From Hyphococcus sp. (GTDB lineage Bacteria > Pseudomonadota > Alphaproteobacteria > Caulobacterales > Parvularculaceae): DNA of 21,788 bases. How positions within the stretch are numbered: the first letter of the stretch is position 1; each line of letters starts with the position of its first letter. Below, in pieces: positions 14,757-21,565 of the stretch. The stretch spans positions 1-21,788 of the forward strand of contig BQJG01000053.1 of assembly GCA_021604585.1 (NCBI GenBank). The letters run 5' to 3'. Below the pieces are notes generated by a model. That model searched no databases. It saw nothing but the letters and a program-made list of their open reading frames with translations, and was not told where the DNA came from. The translations under genes and the position numbers were made by a program.

Positions 14757-15958
14757 GCGCTCTCACTGAGCAGGCGGGTTGCCGATGCTTTGACTTCATC
14801 AGCAGCAGACACAAGCACGTTTGCGACGCTGTCCAATACATTTTTCTCCAGATGCACCGGAAGCCTGACGTCGCAAGCGCGTTTCAACATGTTGCGAGTC
14901 GGGGTTAAATCTCCCTGGGGGCCGATAAACTCCCAGTTCCAGAATGTTCTCGCATTGTTTTGAGACAGTCCGAAAACCTGAATCTCAACGCCCTTGTCGC
15001 GCGCCTTCCCTTGAAATTTCAGGACTTCTTCATCGTCCTCAAAATGGCAAAGGTTAAACTGGATTGAATCAGGCGCTCTGCGTTCCAGATCAAGCGGCGC
15101 CGGAACGGAAAACCAATCCGACGCGTTCAAAATCTTTGCGACATAATCGTGATTCAATCGGCCCTTTTTCACCCGGGCCGGTATCTCGCCCAGTTGAGGA
15201 CGAATGACTGCCGCGGAGAGGTTATTCATCCTCAGATTGAACAGCGGAAGCTTGTTCTGCCATTGCGGAAAATAGTCGCTTACGACCGGGTGCTTTTTCC
15301 AGTTTTCCTCATAGGCGCCCGACATAATCACCGCCCGGGCCATGATCTCAGCGTCATCGCTGACAAGAATGCCGCCTTCACCAGCATTGACCAGCTTGTA
15401 GGACTGGAAAGAAAAACAGCCTACTTTTCCTAAAGACCCAATCTTCCGTCGCGACCAGGTGGTTCCAAGCGAATGAGCGGCGTCTTCTATGATGGGTACG
15501 TTTCGCGCTTCGCACAGTCTCAATATTTCCGTCATGTCCGATGTATGACCGCGCATATGGCTGATCATGACTGCAGACACATCGCCGGAAAGTTTTTCTT
15601 CGAACTCGTCAAGCAGAATGCGATAGTTTTCGCCCACATTCACCAGCACCGGTTCGCAGCCGGCGTGAATCACCGATGAAGGCACGGCGGCGAAGGTGAA
15701 GGCCGGCAAAAGAATTTTATCGCCGGATCCAAGCCCTAACGCCCGCAGGGACAGGAACAATGCCGACGAACATGAATTGACCGCTAAGGCATATCGCACG
15801 CCTAAGAATTCGGCGAATTCCTTCTCAAGCTTGCTGACGGGTGAATCCATTCCCGACGTGTAGCGAAATAGATCGCCGGAACTGAGAAGCGCATCAATCT
15901 CTTTGCGGGCCGCCTCTGGTATAGGTTCCGCCTTGTGGACATCGGGAGAGGTTTTCAT
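14753..15958 (-). CDS. DegT/DnrJ/EryC1/StrS-family PLP-dependent aminotransferase
   Basis: A 401-residue fold-type I PLP enzyme of the family that aminates nucleotide-linked keto-sugars. Seen: the substrate loop RYTSGMDSPVSKLEKEFAEFLGVRYALAVNSCSSALFLSLRAL, LPAFTFAAVPSSVIHAGCEPV, the cofactor aspartate D159 in IIEDAAHSLGT, and the Schiff-base lysine K188 in CFSFQSYKLVNAGEGGILVS. Unusual touches are MRGHTSDM where sugar aminotransferases often read YGQPADM, and QSYK before the lysine. The frame reaches an upstream GTG, but that overlaps the ATP-grasp gene; the ATG at 15956-15958 with AGGG is preferred. It follows the ATP-grasp gene by 13 bases. Its stop overlaps the cinA remnant's stop. No glycosyltransferase or sugar-nucleotide gene is nearby, so the substrate is unknown. 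Confidence 0.88.
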   Translation of the reverse strand: MKTSPDVHKAEPIPEAARKEIDALLSSGDLFRYTSGMDSPVSKLEKEFAEFLGVRYALAVNSCSSALFLSLRALGLGSGDKILLPAFTFAAVPSSVIHAGCEPVLVNVGENYRILLDEFEEKLSGDVSAVMISHMRGHTSDMTEILRLCEARNVPIIEDAAHSLGTTWSRRKIGSLGKVGCFSFQSYKLVNAGEGGILVSDDAEIMARAVIMSGAYEENWKKHPVVSDYFPQWQNKLPLFNLRMNNLSAAVIRPQLGEIPARVKKGRLNHDYVAKILNASDWFSVPAPLDLERRAPDSIQFNLCHFEDDEEVLKFQGKARDKGVEIQVFGLSQNNARTFWNWEFIGPQGDLTPTRNMLKRACDVRLPVHLEKNVLDSVANVLVSAADEVKASATRLLSESA

Positions 15959-15971
15959 ATTGCCCTGGGCC

Positions 15972-17105
15972 CTAAATCTTCCGGTATCCACAGGAGCGGA
16001 AAAAGTCGCAAACCTCGTCTGTCAGAAAACCCTTGCCACTCGCAAGCTGTGGCAAGTCGAAACCGCCCCCTGTGTTGATTTCAATAAGCATTGGTCCCTG
16101 GTCCGTGACGGCGATATCCATTGACTGATAACGAACGGGATGAAAAATTGGCGCACAGTTGCGAACAAGGTCCATAACCTCGCTCCATTGCGGCAGCCGT
16201 TCACCGAGCAATTTCGCTCCTGTTTCAGGGTGCTCTGCGCAATCGGCGGTTTCAAAATTATCCTTGAGCCGGGCAGTCAAGATCTCTCCATTGTCGGGAT
16301 TAAGACCGCAGGAAAGATTTCCCGGCCGCCAAAAGCTGTCCGCGAGGTTATCCTTCGATGGCAATTTCAGAACTGCAAAGGGCGTTTTGACCTCATCCTT
16401 ATCGACAAGGATACACACACGGATTGTTGCAAGGTTGTCAGTGTATTTGCTGAAAAACGAATGATTCTTAACCAACGGCTGGATCAGATACGGCGTATCG
16501 CCAACAAACTCGTTAAAACAGGTTTCATAATCGAGCCAGCCTTCGCCCTTCAAATGGATGCGCTCGTTATCTGCTTCCAGAATAAGGAATGCGCCAAAAC
16601 TGCAAATCCCGCGAATTTCCTTTCCGAAGCAAGGCAGCATGCCGGGCGACATCGCAAAATCGCGAAGGTCATTTGCTGTCGATATTTTCCGTGTACCGGG
16701 ATAGTTGCGTTCGGTTTTGTCAATCACCGCCAGCGTTTCCGGCGTTGCAACCGACGACTTGGCGAGAATATGTGAACATAGCCATTTGTCTTCTGTGGCC
16801 GCCATCCATGACTGGTCGCAGCAGGCATATGTGATCGGCCAATGAAGTGTGTTCGTTATAAAACGCTCTTTTTCCGCCCTGCCATTGTCGTTCGCCTCAT
16901 ATACCCTGTATTGGATATATTCAGGCAATGTCAGTTTGCCACGCCCGAAATGCAGTCCCCAGAATTCCTGCGCCAGTTCTACGGCGCTCCGGCCGCTCTT
17001 TTTCTGCGCATGGCGAAAATAAGCGCTGGCGGGAAATTTTTGTTTTTGCCAATCGTTTTTATCGCGGGTTGCGGCGCTGAGCTGTGACATAAGATGCAGT
17101 TCCAT
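15972..17105 (-). CDS. Sugar-transfer-associated ATP-grasp protein
   Basis: A 377-residue protein matching, by eye, the ATP-grasp family found with polysaccharide genes (ATPgrasp_ST type, related to alpha-L-glutamate ligases). Key parts: the ATP-binding lysine region CFGKEIRG (K162), YLIQPLVKNHSFFSKYTDNLATIRVC (206-231), the LKLPSKDNLADSFWRPGNLSCGLN segment, and the Mg-binding MLIEINTGGGFD (E342, N344). The family joins a carboxyl group to an amine or hydroxyl using ATP; no substrate is known. There is no signal peptide or membrane helix, so it is cytoplasmic. The start could be 17105 or the ATG five codons in; neither has a strong Shine-Dalgarno. The DegT gene follows 13 bases on. Base use is more AT-rich: 30 G/C in 16801-16860 against 40 in 17281-17340. 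Confidence 0.8.
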   Translation of the reverse strand: MELHLMSQLSAATRDKNDWQKQKFPASAYFRHAQKKSGRSAVELAQEFWGLHFGRGKLTLPEYIQYRVYEANDNGRAEKERFITNTLHWPITYACCDQSWMAATEDKWLCSHILAKSSVATPETLAVIDKTERNYPGTRKISTANDLRDFAMSPGMLPCFGKEIRGICSFGAFLILEADNERIHLKGEGWLDYETCFNEFVGDTPYLIQPLVKNHSFFSKYTDNLATIRVCILVDKDEVKTPFAVLKLPSKDNLADSFWRPGNLSCGLNPDNGEILTARLKDNFETADCAEHPETGAKLLGERLPQWSEVMDLVRNCAPIFHPVRYQSMDIAVTDQGPMLIEINTGGGFDLPQLASGKGFLTDEVCDFFRSCGYRKI

Positions 17106-17224
17106 TCTGAAGGGCCGCGCTCTCCACGCCCCGATTTCACGAAATACCCTGCTGCTCAGCTCATCAAAAAAGCGTTAATCATTGCCTTCCAAGGAAGAAA
17201 ATCTGTTTCAAAAAGGTGCAGTAA

Positions 17225-17243
17225 ATGGTTAACGCCGCGTTAT
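17225..17243 (-). promoter_or_regulatory. CtrA-like box upstream of the ATP-grasp/DegT operon
   Basis: On the minus strand this reads ATAA-N7-TTAACCAT. TTAACCAT is the established CtrA half-site, and TTAA-N7-TTAA the full consensus, so only one base deviates. It lies in the 142-base gap between ratA and the ATP-grasp gene, about 120 bases before the latter's start. It also contains the 13-base dyad TAACG-CCG-CGTTA (17230-17242). Control of the cassette by the cell-cycle regulator CtrA is inference from the motif and position. Confidence 0.5.
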
Positions 17244-17247
17244 TCGG

Positions 17248-17688
17248 TTAGCCGTAAACGTCTTCCGCGCGTCTCACAAAGGCTTCGCTCATGCGTGAGA
17301 AGGCCTTGTCGAACACCGCCTGCGCCGTCGCCTGCAGCAGAAAATTTTTGAACTCGAAGGCGATTTCAAAATCGATGATTGAACCGCCCTGTAGCTGATC
17401 GATAAATCGCCAGCGATTTTCGAGATTGCGGAACGGCCCGTCCACATAAGCAGCCTCGATGCGTTTATTTGTAGGGTCAAGTTGAACCCGGCTGCGGAAG
17501 CGCTCGCGGAAGACCTTATAGGCGACGATCATATCGGCGGTCATGACGCCGGTATTCTTGTCTTGCTCGATGATGCGCAAGCCAACACACCAGGGGAGAA
17601 ATTCCGGATAGCGCTCCACATCGGCGACCAGCGCAAACATCTGATCAGCCGTGTAGGGAACTTGCGTCTGGGTGCGCCGCGCCGTCAT
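17248..17688 (-). CDS. ratA: SRPBCC/Coq10-like protein (RatA family)
   Basis: A 146-residue START/SRPBCC-fold protein of the Coq10/RatA family. The family pattern is clear: VPYTADQMFALVADVERYPEFLPWCVGLRI at the N-terminus, then ADMIVAYKVFRERFRSRVQLDP, YVDGPFRNLENRWRFI and the C-terminal FEFKNFLLQATAQAVFDKAFSRMSEAFVRRAEDVYG. Members in mitochondria and Alphaproteobacteria bind coenzyme Q and aid respiration; E. coli RatA was described as a ribosome-association toxin. In alphaproteobacterial context (near lipA) the quinone role is more likely, but sequence alone does not decide. Its ATG overlaps the upstream GST stop by four bases, so it ends the GST operon. Confidence 0.9.
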   Translation of the reverse strand: MTARRTQTQVPYTADQMFALVADVERYPEFLPWCVGLRIIEQDKNTGVMTADMIVAYKVFRERFRSRVQLDPTNKRIEAAYVDGPFRNLENRWRFIDQLQGGSIIDFEIAFEFKNFLLQATAQAVFDKAFSRMSEAFVRRAEDVYG

Positions 17689-18368
17689 GCAATGCGCTTC
17701 GCTTTGCGGGCATATCCATCATAAAGATCGAGCATGCGTTCGATCCACGACGCCACCGGTTGCGGTGCGACGTAAAGCTCCTCCGCCGATGCAACGCGCG
17801 CCCACATGAGCGGCGCAAACACGACATAATCGCTGCGGTTTGGCGCGCCGCCACCGAGGAAGGGGTGAGTTGCGAGCGGCGTAGCAAGTAAATGCAAAGC
17901 GGCCTCCACCTTTTTTTCGGCATCAGGGCCGGCGGCATAATCGTCGACTTTCATGCCCGTCCGCGCGGTGAAGGTTTCGCTGATATATGCCTGATCCGCA
18001 GCGCTTGCCGCCGCAAATAAGGGCTGCATGCTCATCGGACCAAGCGCAGGGTAAAGCGCCGCCCCCGCCCATGCACTGAAGAATGACGCCGCCGAAAGAG
18101 TGCTCGCCCCGTCGCATAGCGGCCGCGATGCATATTTTGCGTCGAGATAATCCATGATCGCCGCGCTATCGCGGATCATTTCACCGCCATCAATCAATAC
18201 CGGCACTTTGCCATAATCTGGGTCCGGATAATTTTGTTTGGCTGAAAAGCCCACCAGCGCGGTTTCAAACGCCAGCCCCTTATGCAGCAGGGCGAATTTC
18301 GCAATCCAGCAATAGGGACTCGGGCGGATGTCAGAATCCGCAAGGCCTATTTCATAGAGTGTCCGCAT
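17685..18368 (-). CDS. Glutathione S-transferase family protein, tandem copy 1 (downstream)
   Basis: A 227-residue GST-fold protein: thioredoxin-like N-terminal domain (1-80) with RPSPYCWIAKFALLHKGL, KVPVLIDGGEMIRDSAAI (cis-proline and the SAI glutathione gamma-glutamyl site), and an all-helical C-terminal domain. The SPYCW start is like a group of alphaproteobacterial GSTs near the LigE beta-etherases; the substrate is unknown. The frame extends 21 codons further upstream, but the ATG at 18366-18368 is chosen since it overlaps the neighbour's stop by one base (TAATG) and aligns with the paralogue's start. It lies immediately downstream of its paralogue and overlaps ratA by four bases. Confidence 0.88.
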   Translation of the reverse strand: MRTLYEIGLADSDIRPSPYCWIAKFALLHKGLAFETALVGFSAKQNYPDPDYGKVPVLIDGGEMIRDSAAIMDYLDAKYASRPLCDGASTLSAASFFSAWAGAALYPALGPMSMQPLFAAASAADQAYISETFTARTGMKVDDYAAGPDAEKKVEAALHLLATPLATHPFLGGGAPNRSDYVVFAPLMWARVASAEELYVAPQPVASWIERMLDLYDGYARKAKRIA

Positions 18369-19054
18369 TATCCAGCCCGCTTCGCCTTGCGTGCATATCC
18401 GTCGAACAGATCGAGCATCCGCTCCATCCATGACGCCACAGCCTGCGGCGTCTCGAAAACATCTTCAGCGGTCGCAAGGCGCGGCCACATCAAGCAACCT
18501 GCAACCGTATAGTCACAAAGATTAGGCGTATCGCCGCCGAGAAAACGGAACCGTCCAAGCGGCGCCGACAAAGGTTGCAGCACAGCCTCAACCTTTTCTT
18601 TTGTACCCGGCAGCGCAGCGATTTCTTCCAGCGTCTTGCCGAAACGCGCCTCACGTGTTTTTCGGAAATAGGCTTTGTCTTCATCGGCCGCCAGCGCATG
18701 CAAGCGCGTCAGCAACATGGGCGCGACTGCCGGAAAAAAAGTCGACAGCATCCACATCCGGTAAAACTCGGCAGCGGCCGCCTCGCCCGGCGTCGCAACC
18801 AACGGTTTGTCGGGATAGGCCTTGTCGAGCCATGCCGTGATGACCGCGCTGTCCTTGACGGTTTCTTCACCGTCAATCAGCACCGGCACTTTGCCATATT
18901 CCGCGTCTGGATATTTTTCCTTGTCGGCGAAGCCGACTGGAACAGTTTCAAACTCTAGCCCCTTATGCAGCAGCGCGAATTTGGCGATCCAGCAATAAGG
19001 GCTGGGCCGCAATTCCGTGTCACCGAGCGCGAGGTCGTAGAGTTTCATTGTCAT
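18368..19054 (-). CDS. Glutathione S-transferase family protein, tandem copy 2 (upstream)
   Basis: A 228-residue paralogue of the next gene. It shares the identical 18-residue block RPSPYCWIAKFALLHKGL and the near-identical tail ERMLDLFDGYARKAKR, while the middle has diverged strongly. The thioredoxin-like domain includes YGKVPVLIDGEETVKDSAVI; the helical domain follows. Start is ATG at 19052-19054, or two codons later (MKLYDLALGD). It leads a three-gene unit, this GST, the second GST, then ratA, joined by one- and four-base overlaps. Glutathione-dependent detoxification or thiol chemistry is the general family role; I cannot assign a substrate. Confidence 0.88.
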   Translation of the reverse strand: MTMKLYDLALGDTELRPSPYCWIAKFALLHKGLEFETVPVGFADKEKYPDAEYGKVPVLIDGEETVKDSAVITAWLDKAYPDKPLVATPGEAAAAEFYRMWMLSTFFPAVAPMLLTRLHALAADEDKAYFRKTREARFGKTLEEIAALPGTKEKVEAVLQPLSAPLGRFRFLGGDTPNLCDYTVAGCLMWPRLATAEDVFETPQAVASWMERMLDLFDGYARKAKRAG

Positions 19055-19140
19055 CTTCAGTTCCCATATCGCGCCAGCCTGTGCGCCTGCCGGTACTTAC
19101 ATCCCGCCGCCACTCTTCTGCAAGCGCGCGCGAATGACCG

Positions 19141-19563
19141 CTAACGCTTATAACCATTCATAGTATCTTTGAAGGGGGCCACCCAAGCTCGCACCGTCTC
19201 CAGAAACAAAATATCGCTGATCAGCATCACGAGAAGCGCCGCTACTGCGCCTTGAAGAAACTGAAACCGATACTGGCGCTCATCTTCGTCTTTCTGGAAT
19301 AACGTCGTGATCGCAAGGCCTATTGTCAAAACAACGGCGAATACAAACCCCACAACGGCGCCTGTATGAAAAACATCAAACACGACCAACGCTTCAGCGC
19401 CAATACCATAGCTCATTGAGGGAAACAGGAAGAATACGCCAAAAAAGAACGGTACCATCACCACCGCCACAACGCCCGCGAGAAACGGGCTTGCGAATAA
19501 AAACCCAGGCAGCGGTCCCAATCGCTCGACCGATTTCAGCAACGGAGTTTCTTTTATCGGCAT
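19141..19563 (-). CDS. Small three-helix inner-membrane protein, unknown function
   Basis: I do not recognise this 140-residue protein. It has three hydrophobic segments: a long one at about 19-47 (LPGFLFASPFLAGVVAVVMVPFFFGVFFLF), one at 67-88 (HTGAVVGFVFAVVLTIGLAITTLF) and one at 103-122 (LQGAVAALLVMLISDILFLE). A charged cytoplasmic-type loop QKDEDERQYR separates helices two and three. No catalytic motif is visible. The ATG at 19561-19563 has only a weak GGGG upstream, but a good sigma-70-like promoter lies about 35 bases before it. It sits between lipA and the GST pair, on the same strand, and probably has its own transcription start. Confidence 0.7.
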   Translation of the reverse strand: MPIKETPLLKSVERLGPLPGFLFASPFLAGVVAVVMVPFFFGVFFLFPSMSYGIGAEALVVFDVFHTGAVVGFVFAVVLTIGLAITTLFQKDEDERQYRFQFLQGAVAALLVMLISDILFLETVRAWVAPFKDTMNGYKR

Positions 19564-19596
19564 CGCGGCGACCCCGTCCGATCAATCCTGCACGCA

Positions 19597-19624
19597 ACTA
19601 TAACATGACGGGCTCCCATGTCAT
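19597..19624 (-). promoter_or_regulatory. Sigma-70-like promoter for the three-helix membrane protein gene
   Basis: Minus strand: -35 ATGACA (5 of 6 match), 16-base spacer, -10 TATAGT (5 of 6), placing the start near 19590, about 27 bases before the ATG. CATGACG occurs twice (19604 and 19622), 18 bases apart, and CATGAC/GTCATG form an inverted repeat (19604-19625) over the spacer, so a regulator may bind here. Confidence 0.45.
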
Positions 19625-19657
19625 GACGCAATGCAATTAGGTGACCTCGCGAGGCGT

Positions 19658-20617
19658 TTATGCGTTCTTGGCGATGCGCGCCGCCTGCAGCCGCGCGAAA
19701 TCTTCACCCGCATGGTGCGAAGACCGCGTTAATGGCGATGACGAGACCATCAAAAAGCCTTTCGCGCGCGCTAGGGTTTCGTAGGACTTGAACTCATCGG
19801 GATGAACGAACCGGTCAATAGGCGCATGCTTTCGCGTCGGCTGCAAATACTGGCCGATCGTAATGAAGTCGACGCCGGCCGAGCGCATATCGTCCATCAC
19901 CTGCATGACTTCTTCGCGGGTTTCGCCCAACCCGACCATGATGCCGGATTTGGTGAACATTTTCGGATCGCGGTCTTTGACTTTTTCCAGCAGGCGCATG
20001 GAGTTGTAATAACGCGCGCCCGGACGGATTGAGAGATACAGCCGCGGCACGGTTTCAAGATTGTGGTTGAACACGTCCGGCCCAGAATCAATGACCACTT
20101 CCGCCGCGCCGTCCTTGCGCAAAAAGTCCGGCGTTAAAATTTCGATGGTCGTTCCCGGCGCGCGGGCGCGGATTTCCCGAACCACCTGCGCAAAATGTTC
20201 GGCGCCCCCATCCTCTAGATCATCACGGTCAACCGACGTGATGACGACGTGCTTCAGCCCCATCTCGGCGACAGCATCGCCAACATGAGCGGGCTCCATT
20301 GTATCAAGCGGCGACGGCATGCCGGTTTTGACATTACAGAACGCGCAGGCCCGGGTGCAGGTGTCGCCCATGATCATCATCGTGGCGTGCTTTTTATCCC
20401 AGCACTCGCCAATATTTGGACAGGCCGCCTCTTCGCAAACCGTGTGCAGGTTTTTCGAGCGGACAATCGCGCGGGTTTCGTTGAAGCCTTTGGAGACCGG
20501 CGCCTTGACGCGAATCCAGTCGGGCTTGCGCAGAACGGGTGAGTCCGCGCGCTTTTGCTTTTCGGGGTGACGGGCCTTGCCGCCAATCGTGTCTATCAGG
20601 GTCGCCATGGGGCTCAT
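19658..20617 (-). CDS. lipA: Lipoyl synthase LipA (radical SAM)
   Basis: A 319-residue radical SAM enzyme that inserts two sulfurs into protein-bound octanoyl groups to make the lipoyl cofactor of 2-oxoacid dehydrogenases and the glycine cleavage system. Both iron-sulfur sites are complete: the sacrificial cluster cysteines C61, C66 and C72 in CEEAACPNIGEC, and the SAM cluster C87, C91 and C94 in CTRACAFC. The C-terminal serine ligand motif is RSSHHA, where RSSYHA is commoner. Two ATGs are possible, three codons apart (20617 or 20608); neither has a clear Shine-Dalgarno. The lipA-ratA neighbourhood is conserved in Alphaproteobacteria, though here the membrane protein and GSTs lie between them. 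Confidence 0.97.
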   Translation of the reverse strand: MSPMATLIDTIGGKARHPEKQKRADSPVLRKPDWIRVKAPVSKGFNETRAIVRSKNLHTVCEEAACPNIGECWDKKHATMMIMGDTCTRACAFCNVKTGMPSPLDTMEPAHVGDAVAEMGLKHVVITSVDRDDLEDGGAEHFAQVVREIRARAPGTTIEILTPDFLRKDGAAEVVIDSGPDVFNHNLETVPRLYLSIRPGARYYNSMRLLEKVKDRDPKMFTKSGIMVGLGETREEVMQVMDDMRSAGVDFITIGQYLQPTRKHAPIDRFVHPDEFKSYETLARAKGFLMVSSSPLTRSSHHAGEDFARLQAARIAKNA

Positions 20618-20656
20618 GTAGCAGCGGCGCCCCGGATTTGTAAGAGGTCGTCGCCA

Positions 20657-20678
20657 GAACCCAAATTATACAGGGTTC
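20657..20678 (-). promoter_or_regulatory. Dyad framing a perfect -10 hexamer upstream of lipA
   Basis: Minus strand: GAACCC-TG-TATAAT-TT-GGGTTC. A consensus -10 hexamer (20665-20670) is centred exactly in a 6-bp perfect inverted repeat, 40-50 bases before lipA. I find no good -35, so an activator or a repressor operator may be involved. Alternatively the hairpin is a weak terminator for the gene whose stop it overlaps, though it lacks a T-run. Confidence 0.4.
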
Positions 20679-21402
20679 AATACATCAAACGCTTCATATC
20701 ATCGATGACTTCATCGAAGGCGCGATGAATAATCCCGCCATCCATGGGCTCGCCGAGCGCGACATTGATCGCTTCCCAGGCCTCAATCGACGGGATCATC
20801 GGTGCATCGGTCACACGGGCGAGCTTTCCGCCCTCGGTGGAGAATTTCACCACTTCACGAGACACCGGCAGGCGCAGCCAGCGCCACACCCGGCGGCGCA
20901 TTTCGCCGCTCTGATAGAGCGCCCAGCGCGGATCGGACCCGTCTTTTGAGATGTCAAAGAACAGCGTCTTCAAATCTCCGGCATCGGCCAGCGCCAGCAC
21001 GCCATTGGCATGTTCAAAGAAGTGCGGAGCGCGGCCATTGCTAAGGAAAGACGACTCGCCAAAGCCGCAACGCAAATCGGCAATCGCCTTGCGCTTGGCC
21101 ATGACGCTTGACTGAAACTCCAGCACGATCTTGGGCCATTCTTCACGGCCAATCACATAGAGACCGCCAGCCACCATCGCGACTACGGCGCCGGCGATCT
21201 GCACCGCCATCCAAGGGCCGCCCGAATGATAAGCCAGCGCAACCGTCACCGGCGCCAGCATCGCAAACGCCGCCGCAATAGGTCTTTTAAAACTCACCAG
21301 ATCTTCGCGCGCATAATCATTCACATTGTCGGAGTAATCCGCAGCGTGTTTGAGACGCGTGACAACAGGCGCCGGAATGTCAACTCGCGCAGTGGTAAGC
21401 AT
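20677..21402 (-). CDS. Two-helix membrane protein of unknown function
   Basis: I do not recognise this 241-residue protein. It has an N-terminal cytoplasmic stretch of about 40 residues and two close transmembrane helices (about 41-59 AAAFAMLAPVTVALAY and 66-85 AVQIAGAVVAMVAGGLYVIG). A soluble C-terminal part of about 155 residues follows, rich in aromatics and basic residues (EMRRRVWRWLRLPVSREVVKF). A hairpin-type anchor with the large domain in the cytoplasm fits the charge pattern. The start is the ATG at 21400-21402, decided by GAGGA six bases upstream; a TTG five codons earlier lies within that ribosome-binding region. It is followed by lipA on the same strand, 59 bases on, with the lipA promoter-like dyad touching its stop codon. 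Confidence 0.72.
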   Translation of the reverse strand: MLTTARVDIPAPVVTRLKHAADYSDNVNDYAREDLVSFKRPIAAAFAMLAPVTVALAYHSGGPWMAVQIAGAVVAMVAGGLYVIGREEWPKIVLEFQSSVMAKRKAIADLRCGFGESSFLSNGRAPHFFEHANGVLALADAGDLKTLFFDISKDGSDPRWALYQSGEMRRRVWRWLRLPVSREVVKFSTEGGKLARVTDAPMIPSIEAWEAINVALGEPMDGGIIHRAFDEVIDDMKRLMY

Positions 21403-21565
21403 GATGTCCTCATCCAAAACTCTGAGCGAACGATGACGGGTAAGTTTTGCCGGGCCTTTAAGACCTTAACGCCAAATTGAATTTCATTGTTGAAAGCCGC
21501 ATGGGGCAAAGCATTGCATTGTTAACACCCGCCGCAATTCCGCCTTAATTGGGCGCCGTTTCGCC

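Noticed and set aside
17186..17197. CTTCC-AA-GGAAG hairpin as an intrinsic terminator for ratA
   Set aside because: The stem is five pairs with a two-base loop and is not followed directly by a T-run on the minus strand.
13985..17247. A classical insertion sequence or integrative element
   Set aside because: No transposase, integrase, terminal inverted repeats or tRNA site is present; the only mobility trace is the cinA 3'-end duplication.
19645..19654. CCTCGCGAGG palindrome just after the lipA stop as a terminator
   Set aside because: It has no loop and no T-run; the GC-rich background makes a 10-base palindrome unremarkable.
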